DNA from: Casuarius casuarius
Lineage: Eukaryota; Chordata; Aves; Casuariiformes; Casuariidae
Assembly (NCBI GenBank): GCA_003342895.1
Contig: PTFA01000193.1
Span: 593,255 to 657,254 of the forward strand
Length of the DNA stretch: 64,000 nt
Direction of reading: 5' to 3'
In this document: piece by piece, positions 45,607-59,659 of the stretch
Numbering within the stretch: the stretch's first letter is position 1
How the letters are laid out: each line of letters begins with the position of its first letter
The notes under the pieces: generated by a model
Database searches by the model: none
The model's input: the letters and a program-made list of their open reading frames with translations, nothing else
What the model was told of the DNA's origin: nothing
Program-made: the position numbers and the translations under genes

Positions 45607-48055
45607 AAAGCCCTCATTTCATTTCTATCAAAGAAGTGCTTATTGAAGAGTTCTGACTATGCCTTCTCTGTATATATTTATTCTCAAATTTATGCAGAAA
45701 GAAAGAAACGTCTCCAAAAAGATAATGCCAGTGACTAGAAACTACTGAGAGAAGATAATACTTACTCTACTCCAGTCACCCTTAGGGCTAGGCAGCAATA
45801 ACCGTCCCTGTCTCATCTTCCTCCCCCTGAAGCTCTCAGGAAAAGTCTCACTTGTTTTCTCTTCTTGCAGTACCATTTCAGCATTGTCGTATTTATTCTA
45901 CCAGGAACTGGGAAAGCTTAAACAAACCAACATGAAAGCAGCTGTAAACTGAGAAGCAAAATTCCTTTCCTGGGGGAAGAACGGTGGTATTTTAACATCC
46001 GAAACGTGAAAACTCCTGGTGCGGTGAGAAGCTTAGAACAGTAATTTCTGTCGGGGGATGCTGGTACGTACCAGCTTAGATATGCACCTCTCCTCCGCTT
46101 CTCTTGCCAAACTCAGCAGCGGAACCGCTTATATTTTGTATTTTACACCACAATGCTTTCTGGTGACTAAACTGCATCATGGACATCTCATGATCACAGT
46201 GTAGTTCAAAAGATTGCTTTTGGCAGAGAAGTTTTACCCAAAATGCAATAAAAAATGAGAAAGCACATAATCAAAAACCCTACAACTCCCATGCACTACT
46301 GAGACAATTCAGGTCCAGACTGATGTTGAAACCAACACAATACAATTTGCTGGATTGTTTCCTGACAGGAAAATCAAAGCTGGTTTAGTTTTCCTTTTTT
46401 TTGGCTGTATTGACAGTTTCCAACATCAACATGTCATTTTGCAAGAACCAATTCTCCTATACAAAAATAAGGACTTCGGGCCTGCTACTCAGCCAAGTCC
46501 CTGTCCCTGTGCACAGGGCTCCAATAATCATCTTTGGAAGTGCCTGTTTTCCCCTCTCTCCATCTTCTGTCTTATTTTACCCTCCAAGCCTTTTTGCCAG
46601 TAATTTCCACTTCAGCTTTTTCCTTTTGCTCAGAGCTGATCTGTGAATTAATTTCCCGAAGTCCTGGTACTGAAAGCATATCCCTAAAAGCATGGTTCAT
46701 TCCTCCAGGTTTCTTTCTCAGATCTGAACACCTTTCTGTCACTGAAATGCAGTGGGCAGCAGGTTTAAGCAAAAGCTGTAAAAATAGCATAGGCTACCAG
46801 AGCTGCTATATCTTTCCTTTCTTCCAAATGAAATATCTGCTTGTTTCACTACAGCACTGTATTCTTGCAAGGGAATAATTACATCAATATTTCTTAGTAA
46901 GACAAGCATGCTGTCACTGTAAATCTGACACAGATTAATATTAAACCGGATTTTAGATGCCATTTCTACATGATGGGCTTGTAACTACCTGCCTAATAGC
47001 AATGACTGTGATAGAACAGTAATGTTAGTACTAAGGAAAAATTAAAATCAAATCCCAATTCAACATTCAGCTTGACTAGGAAATTCAAGTGGGTATATGG
47101 GAAGGATTTGCTTTCTGTTGCCACTGAAAGCATGAATGGTCCTTGCCTTCAGCTACTTACCTGCAACACCAGCGTGCAAGAGCCTGAATAACACCCACCT
47201 AATCCCTTCTGTACTGCACAGCCGGTGGTTGCTGTCCCCAGGACCAGACTAAGCCTTCTCCAAAGCTCTAATGCAGATGTGTAGCAGGAATTTTGACTCA
47301 TGATGAGCAATAAGGAATGGAAGTATCTAAGGGAAAGCTCTTCATCTTGTCCAAAAGGGAAACTGAGGCAATACCAGGAATAACAGCAGTGCTTTGAGGA
47401 AAAGATTCTAAATCTGACTTGTAATCCACTTATAAACAGTCATAAATAAATCAGATTCAACTGTTTCTCAGATTTCCAGGAGTGACTGGTAGATCTTTAT
47501 ACTTACAAAAACACACACACAAAACAAACTTTCTCTGAACTGAAGCACAGCATCATCAACTCCTGCAAAATTAGCTTGCAGTAACGTCACTGCTGCTGTT
47601 TACCTCTGTAGCATGTCACTCGCAGCTTTCTATACTCAACCATCAAATTATCCCTTCACAAGAAGAGAAGAAAAGAGAATTACAGTCGTCAGCAGAGAAC
47701 GCAAATAGAAAGGAAGGCTGTAATTCAAAGAAGACTTCCAAAACTTCAAAGTCATTAACTCTCCTTTCTAGAAAATTCCAGAAGTTCATCACCCTCCTGT
47801 TATTGTGATAGCAAGGCTGGCTGGGGTAGCAGCTTAGATGCTGATTTGCTCATGTGTCCTTTCTTGGCCTGTCAACTTGGCTCATATTATCTGTCTAGCA
47901 AGTTGCTCTCTCAGGGTCTTGCTCTCAACCTCCTCCCCAGCCTCACAAGCCTTAGCTCAGTGTAGGTAACGTGTGCACTCCACTAGCTGTAACACAAACA
48001 GGCTTGAAACTCTGTCTAGATGTATCTTTGAGCTCTTTGAGCTTCCTTCAGTGCC

Positions 48056-48077
48056 AAAAAAAAAAAAAAAAAAAAAA
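48056..48077 (+). repeat. Poly-A tract, 22 bases
   Basis: An uninterrupted run of 22 A follows CCTTCAGTGCC and precedes GATTAAATAGG. It is the longest homopolymer in the window. I see no retroposed body before it and no target-site duplication around it, so I call it a mononucleotide repeat, not a processed-pseudogene tail. Confidence 0.9.
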
Positions 48078-49450
48078 GATTAAATAGGCCACAACAGCAA
48101 TATGCCACAGCAAAAGCCAGCAACTAACAACATACATGTCATTACGTGCACTCAGATACCTGTTTCTTTCTCAACTAGTCACCCACCAACCTGACAGAAG
48201 CTTTGAGCCTTGATTTTAACATAACTTGAGACTGTTGCTGAATGTTGCTGAGTGGTTCTGCCTTACCTCTGTATTTCTATCATATCCCTAAAGATTTTAT
48301 ATCTTTCTTGTTTCACTCCAAGCTATAGAAACTGCATGGATTTTTACTTGCATGCATGGGCTTTAGCAGGGATAGTCAAAGGCAGGGCTGGAAGTCCAGA
48401 TTTAGGAACCTCATCTTGCCCTATCCCACAACGAGTAGTGACCTGCTGCTGAATGTATCAGCGGTCACTGGCCTACACAGCTACCATGTGATAACAGAGT
48501 TTTATATAATGTTGGCCCACAAAATGTAGGTGAGCCAAACAGCCAAACTCATCTTTTCCAATGTACTTGTATGTCACACCACTGTGTAACTGAGAAATAA
48601 AGAGACTGTTAAATCGCACTGTGATGAAGTCGAGGATAGAATTTCCTCTCCAATGTACAATTAAATAATGAGGCAAAGCCCATGGTATGGGAGAAAAGAT
48701 TCATGAGCCATAGTATCAGGACACTCTACAGTCTGGTTTCCATAAAACACTATGCTTCAAAGAATCAGCTGATTCCAGCAGACAGAAAAGAACCTAATTT
48801 TTCACTAGTGCACCCTGGTATTTAGAAAGGTGCAGAATCTTCAAGAGAATGAATTAACTTTCTCAGAAGTATTAGGTATCAGCTGCAGCAGGTCATCAAT
48901 AATAGATTTGCTAAGCTAGGTCTCTGGTTGAGAAAAGTGATCAGCTTCTTCATTCTTGCAAAAAAATTGACATGTAAGTTCCTAGCTGGGGCCAGCCCCA
49001 AGCACTGCATTTCTTTTTCCAGAAATAGCATATGAGACTCATAATGATTTGGATATTCAAACAAATCCTAATTGTGATTTAATGACTTGCACTGTAATTA
49101 GACTCCAGGGAACAGTACTTTCAATTAACCAATGTAAACATACCGTCTAGTTACACCATTACATCTTCTGCTAAACTTCTCAATTAAGAGCTGGAATTCA
49201 TATAGCGTGGGGCCCTGAACTCACAGCACAGAGGAAAGGCATGGCTATGACCCCAAATCATCCCTCTTCTCCTCTGCATGAGACTGCATGGTACTCCCTA
49301 GCGTCTCCTGTACCCACGACTAGGAAGTGGTGTGGTTCATGAGTTTGGTGACTGGCACTGAGCCATTAAGCTCTTGCCTACCAAGACACAGTTCTCTGTG
49401 ACGGATATCCTTGTTCTCATGACTAGATCCCAGCAAGCATACAACACCAA

Positions 49451-49472
49451 GTAGATCCACATGTAGATCCAC
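49451..49472. repeat. 12-bp tandem duplication
   Basis: GTAGATCCACAT at 49451 is followed directly by GTAGATCCAC at 49463. This is a small slippage duplication of no evident function. Confidence 0.85.
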
Positions 49473-49909
49473 CCCCACAAATGGGGTTTGTGAAAGGAGA
49501 ACTAGGGCCATGAACCATGAGAAGACTTCACTGCTTTATGTTCTTGCTCTGTTTTCTTCTCATTAGACAAGAGAGCAAAATATTAAGGCTGGGTCTCTTT
49601 TCACCAGCGCCAGGTGGTATATGGCACCATTCCTCCCAGAAGCGATGACAAACACAGGGTGAATATACAGCAGGTGTAAGCTGCTTTCAAAATTTAATCA
49701 AAGGCCAACAGAAATTGAATCAGAGCTATTGACTTCCCAGCAGTCTCTGGAAGTGGAAGCAGGAGCCCCTTGCGGTGTCTGAGAGCTGGCCTAAGAGACG
49801 GATCAGATTTCTGGCAGGGTGCACTTGCTATATTGCCCCTCGCTTGCGCTGTGTCAGTTCAGCGCTTTCATAAACTGCTTTTCCAGCATGTCACACAAGC
49901 AGCTCAGAA

Positions 49910-49980
49910 GGGGGAAAGGACTGGGGGGGGGAGGGGGTGAAAGAGGGACTGTGTGATGACTCAATTTGTGTGGTGGGGGG
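49910..49980 (+). promoter_or_regulatory. G-rich cluster with quadruplex potential and AP-1-like site
   Basis: G runs lie at 49910-49914 (5), 49923-49931 (9), 49933-49937 (5), 49945-49947 (3) and 49975-49980 (6). The runs from 49923 to 49947 can be read as four G-tracts with loops of about 1, 3 and 7 bases, fitting the usual G-quadruplex pattern on the plus strand. TGACTCA, the AP-1/TRE consensus, lies at 49957-49963 inside the cluster. No CpG island or core-promoter element accompanies it. Structure and binding are inferred. Confidence 0.4.
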
Positions 49981-52919
49981 AAGATAGATCCCCTCAACAT
50001 TTAAATGCCATGCCTGTGAATGCTGCTGTCCGGGAGAAGGCAAGATTTGCCCGCTTCCTCAACAAGCAAGGCACACTGCAGGATGCCACCAAATTCTGCC
50101 CTTGGCTTATTCCAAGTTACACCTTTTTATAAAGTTCAGTGCAGGACCCAAGGGTGGGGGGGTCCAGCGCTACCCTCCTCCTTGCACCTGGCTCTCCCCC
50201 AGGACAGGTTCATGCCTTCTGCTCCAGACAACCAGGACCACAGACTGAAAAGGCCAGTTCTGCTACATTTCCCCCCGACAATTCCTTTCTAGTTCTGCAA
50301 GTAAGATAAAAATTCAGACTCCACAGTTTCCTGGAGCTATAGGGAAGTGCAAGGCATCCCAAGTGGGATTCTAATGTACCTTTCCCCAAGATATTTAGAA
50401 ACAGGTACAATTTGCACACAGCGTTAACAGCTTAAAGTCACTGAATAAATTGCTGATTTTGAAATCGTGAATGACATGTTAGCAACAATGCACATTGAAT
50501 AACGTGTGAGAATAAAAGAATAGGTTTCACAGCTCTTTTTCATCCTCTCATCATCTATATTTGTGTGGGAATTTTTATTGCCAGAGAACTAGCATGTCTA
50601 AAAGCATCTTGAAGAGTCTTTGACAAGCGGCTCCATTTTATAAAAGGAAAGTTTTGGTGGCATTTTTTACCATTTCCACAAAATATGGAAGTTACATTTT
50701 CTGCATTTCTACCCTTTATTTTCTATTTGTCTTTGATTTCCTCACTCTAACAAAAGTACAAGACTAAAACAATAAAAAGCAGAAGGCCAGGAAAAAAAAA
50801 AAAACAGCAAATGTTCAGGGTCCTGCTCAGTAATTAATTTTTCAGGGCTGTTTTTACAGAAGGGACTGGAGGAACCTGAAGTTCAGGAAAAAAACAGAAA
50901 CTAAAACAAGAAAGCCCACACCTCACTGGGGAGAATCTGCATGCAAAAAAAGAGGCTCATGTTCTGCACAGTGAGCTTTCTGACAATGACTCTCTGTGGA
51001 AGGTTCTCACTTTTCATCCAAACATTTAAATATTATTTTAATGAAGTTTCTGTGGTAGTCTGACTGCATCCTGATACTCCAGACTATTATTAGCCCAGCT
51101 CTGGAGGATGAAATTAGCATCCAGTGCGGTCGGCTCTTCCCTCCCATCTCCCCACTGCAACCTTCCCCGCTCAGCTGCTCTTCTCTTGCTGTTGCACCAA
51201 CCGCCTGGGAGGCCGAGATCTGGGAACATCATTGCCGTGTTGCTAGTGTTTGTTACACCAGCTGTTGTTTCAAGCAAAAATTTTAAAGCAAGACAATGCA
51301 ATTGGTCAAGATCGCCCTTCAGCAAAGCTCTCTTCTTAAATCTTCCCCTTGCAGGCAGCCGCCTCTCTGAGGCAGATTTGCAGCTATGTTTTACGTTCCA
51401 TTAACACACTGATGCCTTGAAGTCAGGGTCTCACAAGTAAAGTGCTGCAAACTTGACCATCACCCACTCCCTTCCTCCTGGTTCACAGCACCCAGAAAGC
51501 CAAGTACATCTTACGAACCAGAAGGTGCACGTGTTTCTGGAACGGCTTGCTGTGCAGAACAAAACAAGTAAGCTTACATCAGCTAAACTGACAGCAGCAG
51601 GAGAAGAAAATTACCATGGGTCTCTTCCATTTCTCGCTCCGGTTGAGCAGATGGATAATCAGGGAATTTTCTCTTCAGCTCAGAGGCCAAAACAGTCTCA
51701 AAGCACAATACACTGCAGCGGACAGATACTTCCTCTGTTAGATTGGATGAAGCAGATGCTGCTGCTATGGACCGTAACAATCAGAAAATGGAAGGCAATT
51801 GCAGCAGAACCCTTAGTTTCATTAAACCAATAAAAGCCTAACTAGGGAGAGATTACTAGGGGGGAACCCACTGGTCTGGGCTCCAAGCCCCCAGAATCCT
51901 ATGTTAGAGTCCCAGCTAGTTAGAAATATCTCTGTACCTGCCATTTTCATCCCTGAAGGGGTTTGGTTTGTGGGCCAAGATGATGACCATCCAACAAGCA
52001 GCAGGGATATCTGCTAAAACGAGTGCTGCTTGGGACAAAATGTCTACAGGCAGATGGGAGGGCAGATTATAACTCTGTGGATCCATCTACACTGTTAGAA
52101 CATACTGTTGTCTGTAAGCTTTGGCAGGCAAACACCTCGCTGCTGTGGGACCTTGCCTAACGACAGCGGCAGAATCTGTGCTCAAACTGTTCGTTTTTCC
52201 TTAGGCAGCCTTAATATTCCAGTGTTTTGCTAATTCAGGGGAGGAAGGACAGTCATGACCTCTCATTAACCTTTCTGCTCACCAAGGGCAGCCCTGGAAC
52301 TCCGAATCGTAGGCATGCAGTACCGAGAGAACAGACTTCTGTTGCTGCCTCAAGCTCTCTCAGGCTATTTACACATTCACCTCTCAGTTGGAAGTTGTTT
52401 GGTCTCAGCTCTTCAAACACTTAAGAATTTGGGGCCTGCATGAAACCTGTGCGAAACCTATAGCATAACCTGTATGTGGGCAGTCTATATGAAGTGAGGT
52501 CCACGTACAGCATAGTTTTCTGAGGGGGTTGTGAAGCGTGATCCTGAAGCTGAAATCCTCACCCTTTGGAGGACAGGTGTTTTTGCTCCTTGACTTCTTT
52601 AGAATTCCCTCTCAAACCTCAGATGCTCTTTGTAGAAGGAACTGGCTTTGCTACACCCCTAACAGGAAGGAAGCAGATCTGCACACGCCATACATTAACT
52701 CCACAACACTTCCAGGCAAGACAAACATGCTGCAGTCTCCCTTCTCACAGTGATCCTAGGAACCAGCTTGGGTGGAATCCATCCCTCCCCTGTGCTGACT
52801 AGGAAAGAGCCGGCATCACAGACTGATTTATACTGAGGCTCCCGTGGGCTCTGCAGAAAGAATCCAGAGCTGCTTCTCTAAGTTTAAGATATGATTCTCC
52901 CTCTCCCCCCTATTCCCAG
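49981..52919. other. Non-coding single-copy sequence
   Basis: A further G7 run lies near 50155-50161 (GGTGGGGGGGTCC). The A-rich stretch at about 50790-50805 is a 13-base homopolymer. The open frame at 51453-51833 (about 126 codons) has no domain and no supporting splice context. Confidence 0.5.
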
Positions 52920-53074
52920 TGACTTTACAGGAGGAGACTGCTGGCTTCAAGCTCCAGTATGCAGATGGGGAAAAGAAGAACCTGCCTGAGGAGCTCATCT
53001 CAAGGATGAGGACTTCCACAAAACCAACCAGCCCAGCCCATCCTCCTCCACTGCTGGTCTCTTGCACCTGGCTG
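52920..53074 (+). other. Candidate exon, unidentified
   Basis: A 155-base interval is bracketed by a strong acceptor (CTCCCTCTCCCCCCTATTC then CCAG ending at 52919) and a consensus donor (GCTG then GTGAGT at 53075). One frame is open across it, entering after 2 bases and leaving on a codon boundary. That frame gives about 51 residues of ordinary protein-like composition, with an acidic-basic stretch (YADGEKKNLPEELISRM), then a Pro/Ser-rich end. I do not recognise the family. The downstream frame stays open past the donor to 53164, so a chance open frame is also possible. Its phase does not join directly to the other candidate exon at 44082-44302. Confidence 0.25.
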
Positions 53075-56000
53075 GTGAGTCAGTCAGGAGTCAGTGAAAT
53101 ACAAATGATGCCAGGAGAAAAAGGAGGACCAGGAGCACGGCTGAGGTCAGCAGTAGACATGTAAGATTACAGACCAGCTTGGGAAACAAATGCAATTCCA
53201 ACAGTCACTGACGCAGCCAGGCTGAATGCCTCCAACTTCATCCTTCCTGAACCTTGCTACTTCCACGCAAAAGTCTGACATTTTAAATTGCTGATGAGGG
53301 TGTACTGAAGGTGAAATTCTGGGCTTTGAATTGAAAATGCCAAGTGTGGGTACATATTCCTTCCTGCAAACACTGGCACAAGGATGCTGTGTCAGCCAAG
53401 GGACAGGACAGTGGGCTAAGGGTAATGTCACCTCTAGCTTGCTTCTCAAAGACCTAACTCCTGGATTAAACTGTTCAAGAGCATTTAGGTGTCAATGTGC
53501 CTCAGCTAAAAGAGATTCTGGTCCTGGCTATACCACCAACAAAACAAGCGAGCTCTGCTTTTTGTTGGCATTTCTTGCTACATTCTAGATCACTGTGATA
53601 GTCTTGAAGAGCCTTTAGCTTTCTCAGAGGAGGCTGACAAACTCAGGGAAATTTCCAGCCTTTACAAGAAATTTCCAATAAACTTTCAAGAGACTAAAAT
53701 ATAGTTTTATTTTTTTAAAGGAGTGCAATAATTCTTGTCCTAAAGAGAGGAGTCCTACTGAGAACAGTGAGCTCATATATATTCATTTGCTATGCAACTG
53801 CATCCCTCTTCTGCTGTAAGATCTGATTTCACCTTGAATATGGACTATTTAAAAAGTGAAATGTTAATGCTAGATTGCCTTCCAGGGAAGTCAAGATAGT
53901 ACCTCTTTCAAGAATGCTTTCTTTTGCCAACTAAAAATAAAAGAAGTTTTACAAAATAAAATGAGGGCCAAGAACAGGTTTTTGTTCCAAGAGAAACAAA
54001 AAAACCCTGAGACCTTTGAAAAACTTCTCAAGAGACAGTTCCCTCCACTGCCTTTGCCTCTGCTGCCCTCACTTTCCTCCTACTCCCTCTTGCTACCAGT
54101 ACTCCTGGCATTAGGGAACATAATTGCAAGACACTTATTGCCCAGGAGTTAATTGCAGGGTCTCCTGCTCGACATTACTGCTCTGCCAGATAATTGTATT
54201 TTGTAAACGCCACACTCCAAACCAGAGGATAAAGCACACACCTCACACCAAGGGTCCCCCAAGCTAGTGGCTGTTCTGATCACTTAGAACTGGATATTGG
54301 ACTTGCATGTCCTAGATCCCTGCAGGTCTATCAGGTATCTACAGTCCTAACCACCAGGACTGATTTTACCCCACCGACCCCAGACCCAGGACACAAAGCT
54401 GCTGTGCATGGGGCACATCACTGCTGGCAGTAGCAATCTTGCAATTCATGACTTAGTTAAAAGCTTTCTTGGATGCTCTGGTCTGACTTGACTTAGTTCC
54501 GAGTAGCAATTAATTTTTGGACCTAAAAACAGCATTCCCCCAACAAAAAGTTCCCAAAGGCAACACCTTCTTTTTCCTCACCCTTTAACCTCCTCTTCCA
54601 TTAAGTTTTGTATTCAGTGAATTATGATTTTCTAATTTAAAGATTTTTAACTAGAATAAACTTTTTTCAGCTCCAGTATTTACTACTCTTCAGACCTTCA
54701 GAATTCATTTTAAATGATGGAAATCATAATAAAGGATTTCTTTTTGTCTTTCTTGCTCCCTTGACACAGAGAAAACAACTGCAAACTCCTAATTTTGCTT
54801 TTTTTCAGAAACAAAGCTTCTGACTTTGAGCAAATGCCTCAGAAAGCATGTTCATGGCTCCACCATCCCCCAATACTCTCAATACGCCAAGGCCAATTTA
54901 GGATGAGGCATAAACTATCAGTCCCAAGAGTTTAAAGGATTGAATCTCTCACTCTCTACACATCATTGTAGGAGAGGATATTTACAATAAGAACTCAATG
55001 ACTTATTTATACTTGAACTAAAATATTCAGCTGTGCTTCTCATAGAAGCTTCCTAGCTTAAAATAGCTATCAGACTATCTCAAAAGTTCACTTCAAATAT
55101 CAGATAACATAGACACAGTGTAGGCAGGTAATGTGAAGACGATACTGTCAAAGGAACTGCTTGACATGACAAAGATAAAGGACAAGTGACAGAGACACAA
55201 GTTTAACAATTTAAAGATCAGAGCGGGCCATGATTTTCATTCAGAAGTTAACCTCAAGACATACAGAGTTTCAAGAGGCTCCACTGATCCTTTTCTGCAA
55301 GTATCAACATTCTCATTTGAGGCCCACCCTAAAACACATACTTATCTATATGAGGCAGCCCCCTTCCAAAATTGCAGGGCCATCTGCCACACAGCAGCAG
55401 CCACAAAGCCTAAGCAAATCAGTGCACATTTTCCAGCTGTGATTTACATCCTTTTTGTGTGACAGGGTTTCATTGCTTCAAGTCAGTCTCTTCACAGCAG
55501 GTGTTAGTCAGTCCTGTCCAACTGTTCATTCATCTTTGGATCTAATGCTTGTACCCAAAAGCTTTCATGTGCTGGTTACACTTTGCAAGCATCAACATTC
55601 AAAGCAGCAATCCTAATGTCTTCAAAGGTTTCAAAGAAAGCAAATGGCCCTGCTGGAGAAATCAGTCATTTCTAGTGAAGCATCCAACCACCTATTTTTC
55701 ATTTCTTCGAAATGTCCTTACTTGGCAGGTTAGTTTCAGTATCAGTGCAGTTCCCCAGATCTATTTTCTCCCACTCATAGATGATGGAAAATGTTCTTTG
55801 TCTCCCATCCTTGGCTGCTCCTGCTGACCTGCTCCTTGAATCTGTCTCCCTGCACAGAGGATGGGAAATTAATTTCCTAGATGTGTGATCCGTTTGAAGC
55901 ATGTGCAGTGGCAGATCTAGCCATATCGCTAATGGGCCATCTGCTAAGTGGCACTATCAAAGGAGTCAGTTTCCTAGTCTAGTCCTGCTTTTGCCAAATA

Positions 56001-59000
56001 AAAAGACAACTACACAAACATAAGAGATAGACCCTTCCCTGTCCCCTTCCAGCATAAATATGAACCTAAACACTTTGTGCGAAACATTATGTCTCCTCCT
56101 CAGAAGTTCTTGTTTGAATTCCTAGAATGTGCTCTCTCCTCTTCCGTTTATTACCTAGTAACCAATTCTGCTCAGGCACTGCCTTCATTTCATTTCTCCT
56201 AGAGCCAAGTAAATTTTTGGCACTTAAAACAATAATAAATATTTTCTGTTCATTTTGACACTTTCATAGCACACACAAATCAACTGCCTGGCATCCACCA
56301 GCAGCAAAAATACCACGAAAAAAATAGAATTGACCTCAGAAGTGAACTCTCCACACCAGACGGGGATGAATAGATACCAATTTGCTTCAATGGTTCATAT
56401 AACACGGCTTAAGTCCCTGCCCACCACCAAGATAAAAATAGTCTTTCAGGAAGCAGAATCATCCTGAACAAGGCATCTGCTTTTGCTGAACATTTGTCGT
56501 CAGAGTAACTCTAGCACCAGCTGAGCAGTTAAAAACCCAAATACTACAGTGTAAAAATAATATGTGAAAAGCATGGCAGGTGCTTACTAGGATTCATATG
56601 GATGTAACTCATATATATGTTTCCAAGTGACCACAGACTTCATGACAGCTTTTGGGAGTAAGAGCATTTCACAAGGCTCAGCATGAAATTTTTGTTAAAC
56701 CTGGTGTCTTTTTAACTAGTTTATTCATTTTTTGGTGCTTCAGTTATGCAGTAGGAGAAGAGAAGCAACACACGCCTTGAGCAACACAGCACAAGGATGT
56801 CCATCTAGAACGGAAGCTGCTCATCTAGGTTGTACGGATACGTGGAATTACATTTCAAAAGACCTACGGCAAGCACAAGATATATATATAGATTACTAAG
56901 CAAAAGAAAATGTCATATTATTAACGCATATCATCCATACTGAGCTGCTGGAGTTACATCGCACATCTTTCCATAGGGAATGGGAGAGAGACTTTTCTGG
57001 GTGAGGCTTCCAGGTTTGCTCTCCTGCTGATTGCTTGAGCTGGATGCAAATTAGCCAGTTTACGAGCAACACATTTTTGAGCTTTACAGGATTCCTTACA
57101 GTTCACAACATACAGTGCTCGAGCTAAGTTGCTTAAGTTATAGGTCTTCGAATGAGGCTGCATATGTTAAATTTATGAGAGACCATGATTTTCTTTCCCC
57201 CTTTCTGTTTGCACACCATCCAGCACAAAAGGAGTCTAGTCTCGAAGGAAAGACTCTTGGGCATTATGGAGCAAATAACAAGCTGCACGGACCCACATCA
57301 GCAGTACAGGTTCAATACCCCAGCATTGAACCTCATCTTCAAGCGGTTCCACACTCTTAGCTACTAGGTCTGTCCTCATACACATTTCAAAACACCATCA
57401 TTCTTCGTCTTTCAACTGCAATTCCCAGACGCTCAGGAAAGTCAGCAGTTTGTGGAGAAGACAGATGACAGAGTAGAGCACAAGGTGAAAACAAACTCTG
57501 CTGGCCAAGAATAAGAGAGAGTTACAAAGTAAACTGTCAGTTCCTTCAGCCATGACAAAATGGTCCTTTGAGCCCACTATGCTGTGTTTGCAGGACAGAA
57601 TCAGCAGCGCCCATAAACACTCTGTATTCTGCCTCCTGTTCTGCCTTTCAGGCACAATCTTTTCCTCAGTTACCCAGGGCACCTCAGAAACCTATTGAGG
57701 ATATCACCATTATTGGAGCAGTATTTGTTATTTCAAAAAGAATATTTATTCGATCTTCCCAGGACAAATACCATTTAATATATTGTGATGGTGTGAAGGA
57801 AGCAACACAAAAATCAGGATAGTGGAATACCTGCTCTTACAATTCTTTACTTCTCTATGGAGTTGTAGAAATGCTGGTGCCTTCCTTTTGGGCTACTTCA
57901 TCCAGCACTGTTCCATTTAACTCAGTGATCCTGGAATCATCTTAACTTATATACAAACAATATACACCAGACTAGATTTTGGTCTTTAGTAACTGCACTG
58001 CAATTCTGACATCTACATCTATTGCTCTTTATTTCCACTGTTTGCACCTCTTCAAAGGCAGAAAGAACCAGGGTGCCAAAGGACCAGATTTTCTACATGT
58101 TGTATCTAACGATAGCATGCGGAGTCACTCAGCAGTGAGCAGAATGGTTATAAAATGGCTCCTGGGGATGGATGAGAACATGCAAGATGTCAGGTAACTC
58201 AATTTTATACAACCACAGCGATCCCTAGTCAATGAAGAGAAAGGCACTTGTAAGGTGCAGTTCAGCTTGTGCTAAATCTGCAGTGGGTCAGATGACTCAC
58301 AAACTAATCTATCTAATCTCATGGCAAGTAAGAGATTCTAAGCTTATATGGAAGGAGACGCCCAGACAACAACTCAAGACATCTGAAGCTGGGTGAATTT
58401 CTCTCTTACTTGTGTCCAGTGAAGAAGATGAAGGCCCCATCTGATTAGGATCTGTCATTCCTCAGTCTCCTCAGGCAGCAAGTCCAGCATGGCAGAACAC
58501 ACGAAAGCAAAGCACTATCACTTAGATTTGGTTATCTGAATCGGCTGGAAGTTAGGGATTTCAAATGTAAGGGAGTCACCCACTAAGCACACAGAAATAC
58601 AGGTCATCCATACTATCTGGATGATGATGCAGCAGGGATTCAGGTCCTCAGAGATGAGCCCGATGATAAGGTCTTACAGGGCACAAGTGGTAGTAGACAG
58701 CACAAGGACAGCTGGTACAAGGATGCTGAGCACTGTCATTGATCTCAAAAGATAAGTCTATTCAGATGCTCCCCACACTGTGTAATGCCAAACCTTCCTG
58801 CCAAACCCCCACCTGCTGGAAGAAACATCCAGGAGAGTTTGCTCAGAGACTATACGGTTCCAAAAGAGCCTCAGTGGGGAGAGAAAACAATCAATTGTCT
58901 ACCTAATGGGTTTTAAAAGAGTGGAAACATCTGTTAGCACGAGGATGACAGCTTGTTGGCAGCTTCCAGCCAACTAAATCCACTATCATAGCAGGATATC

Positions 59001-59659
59001 AGACTTGCCAAGCAAACACACTATGCAATAGTTGCAGAAAAAGCAGTGGAACCAGGCGATGGCATCCTTGGGTATGCAATAGTCCAGCCTTGAGCAGACA
59101 GGCCTGGAGGAACATCTAATTTCTTTTCCCAGCTACCGACATACAGCAAGTATCTAGGAACATAAGATGCCTCTATGTCTTTGTGAAACTCTGAGGCTGG
59201 CTGTAGGACTAAGCCAGGTCATGCCCCATCCTGAGCCTCCTAGGAGTCTTACCGGGGACAACAGGTCAAATTCCTTTCCCAAAGACAACTGTTAGGCACT
59301 GAAGTTTAAGCTAGTTACACAGGCTCCATCTGCAGATAACGAAGAAAAACAGGCAGTCCAGAGGTGTCTAGGGTGGTTAAGACAAAGTGTCCCCCCTAAA
59401 AAGCTACTTCTCTTCATCGTCCACAGGAGGAGCATCAAGCTCGGACATCCAATAATTCAATCACTGAAATCAGGTGAAGTATCAGGAGGGGGTTGCGAGC
59501 TGATGCAGTAGACCATTAGCACGATGGTTACACCACTACTGCAGCTACATCTTTGCATGCCTCTGTAACAGTCCCAATCTCCAGTTCCTCAACGGAAACA
59601 GCAGAAATAGTTCATATCATTAGGGCAATGTCAGGAAGAACTAGAGAACCAATTTCATG
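53075..59659. other. Non-coding single-copy sequence
   Basis: A short (TA)5 tract lies at 56881-56890. The 58280-59600 part has few long open frames on either strand and no recognised repeat. Remaining frames are short and featureless. Confidence 0.5.

Larger units (their letters stand above)
44429..49909. other. Non-coding single-copy sequence
   Basis: No gene is supported. A minus-strand donor of perfect type (CAG then GTAAGT) lies at about 47156-47163, with a modest acceptor about 100 bases upstream on that strand and a short open frame between. This is too weak to call. An (AC)n run of about 7 units lies near 47508-47521. Short tandem duplications and the A tract are listed separately. 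Confidence 0.5.

Noticed and set aside
47341..47400. Possible MIR core (CCAAAAGGGAAACTGAGGCA)
   Set aside because: Only about 20 bases match and the flanks do not follow the MIR order, unlike the copies near 2430 and 59660.
48056..48077. Poly-A tract as the tail of a processed pseudogene
   Set aside because: No coding remnant precedes it and no target-site duplication flanks it.
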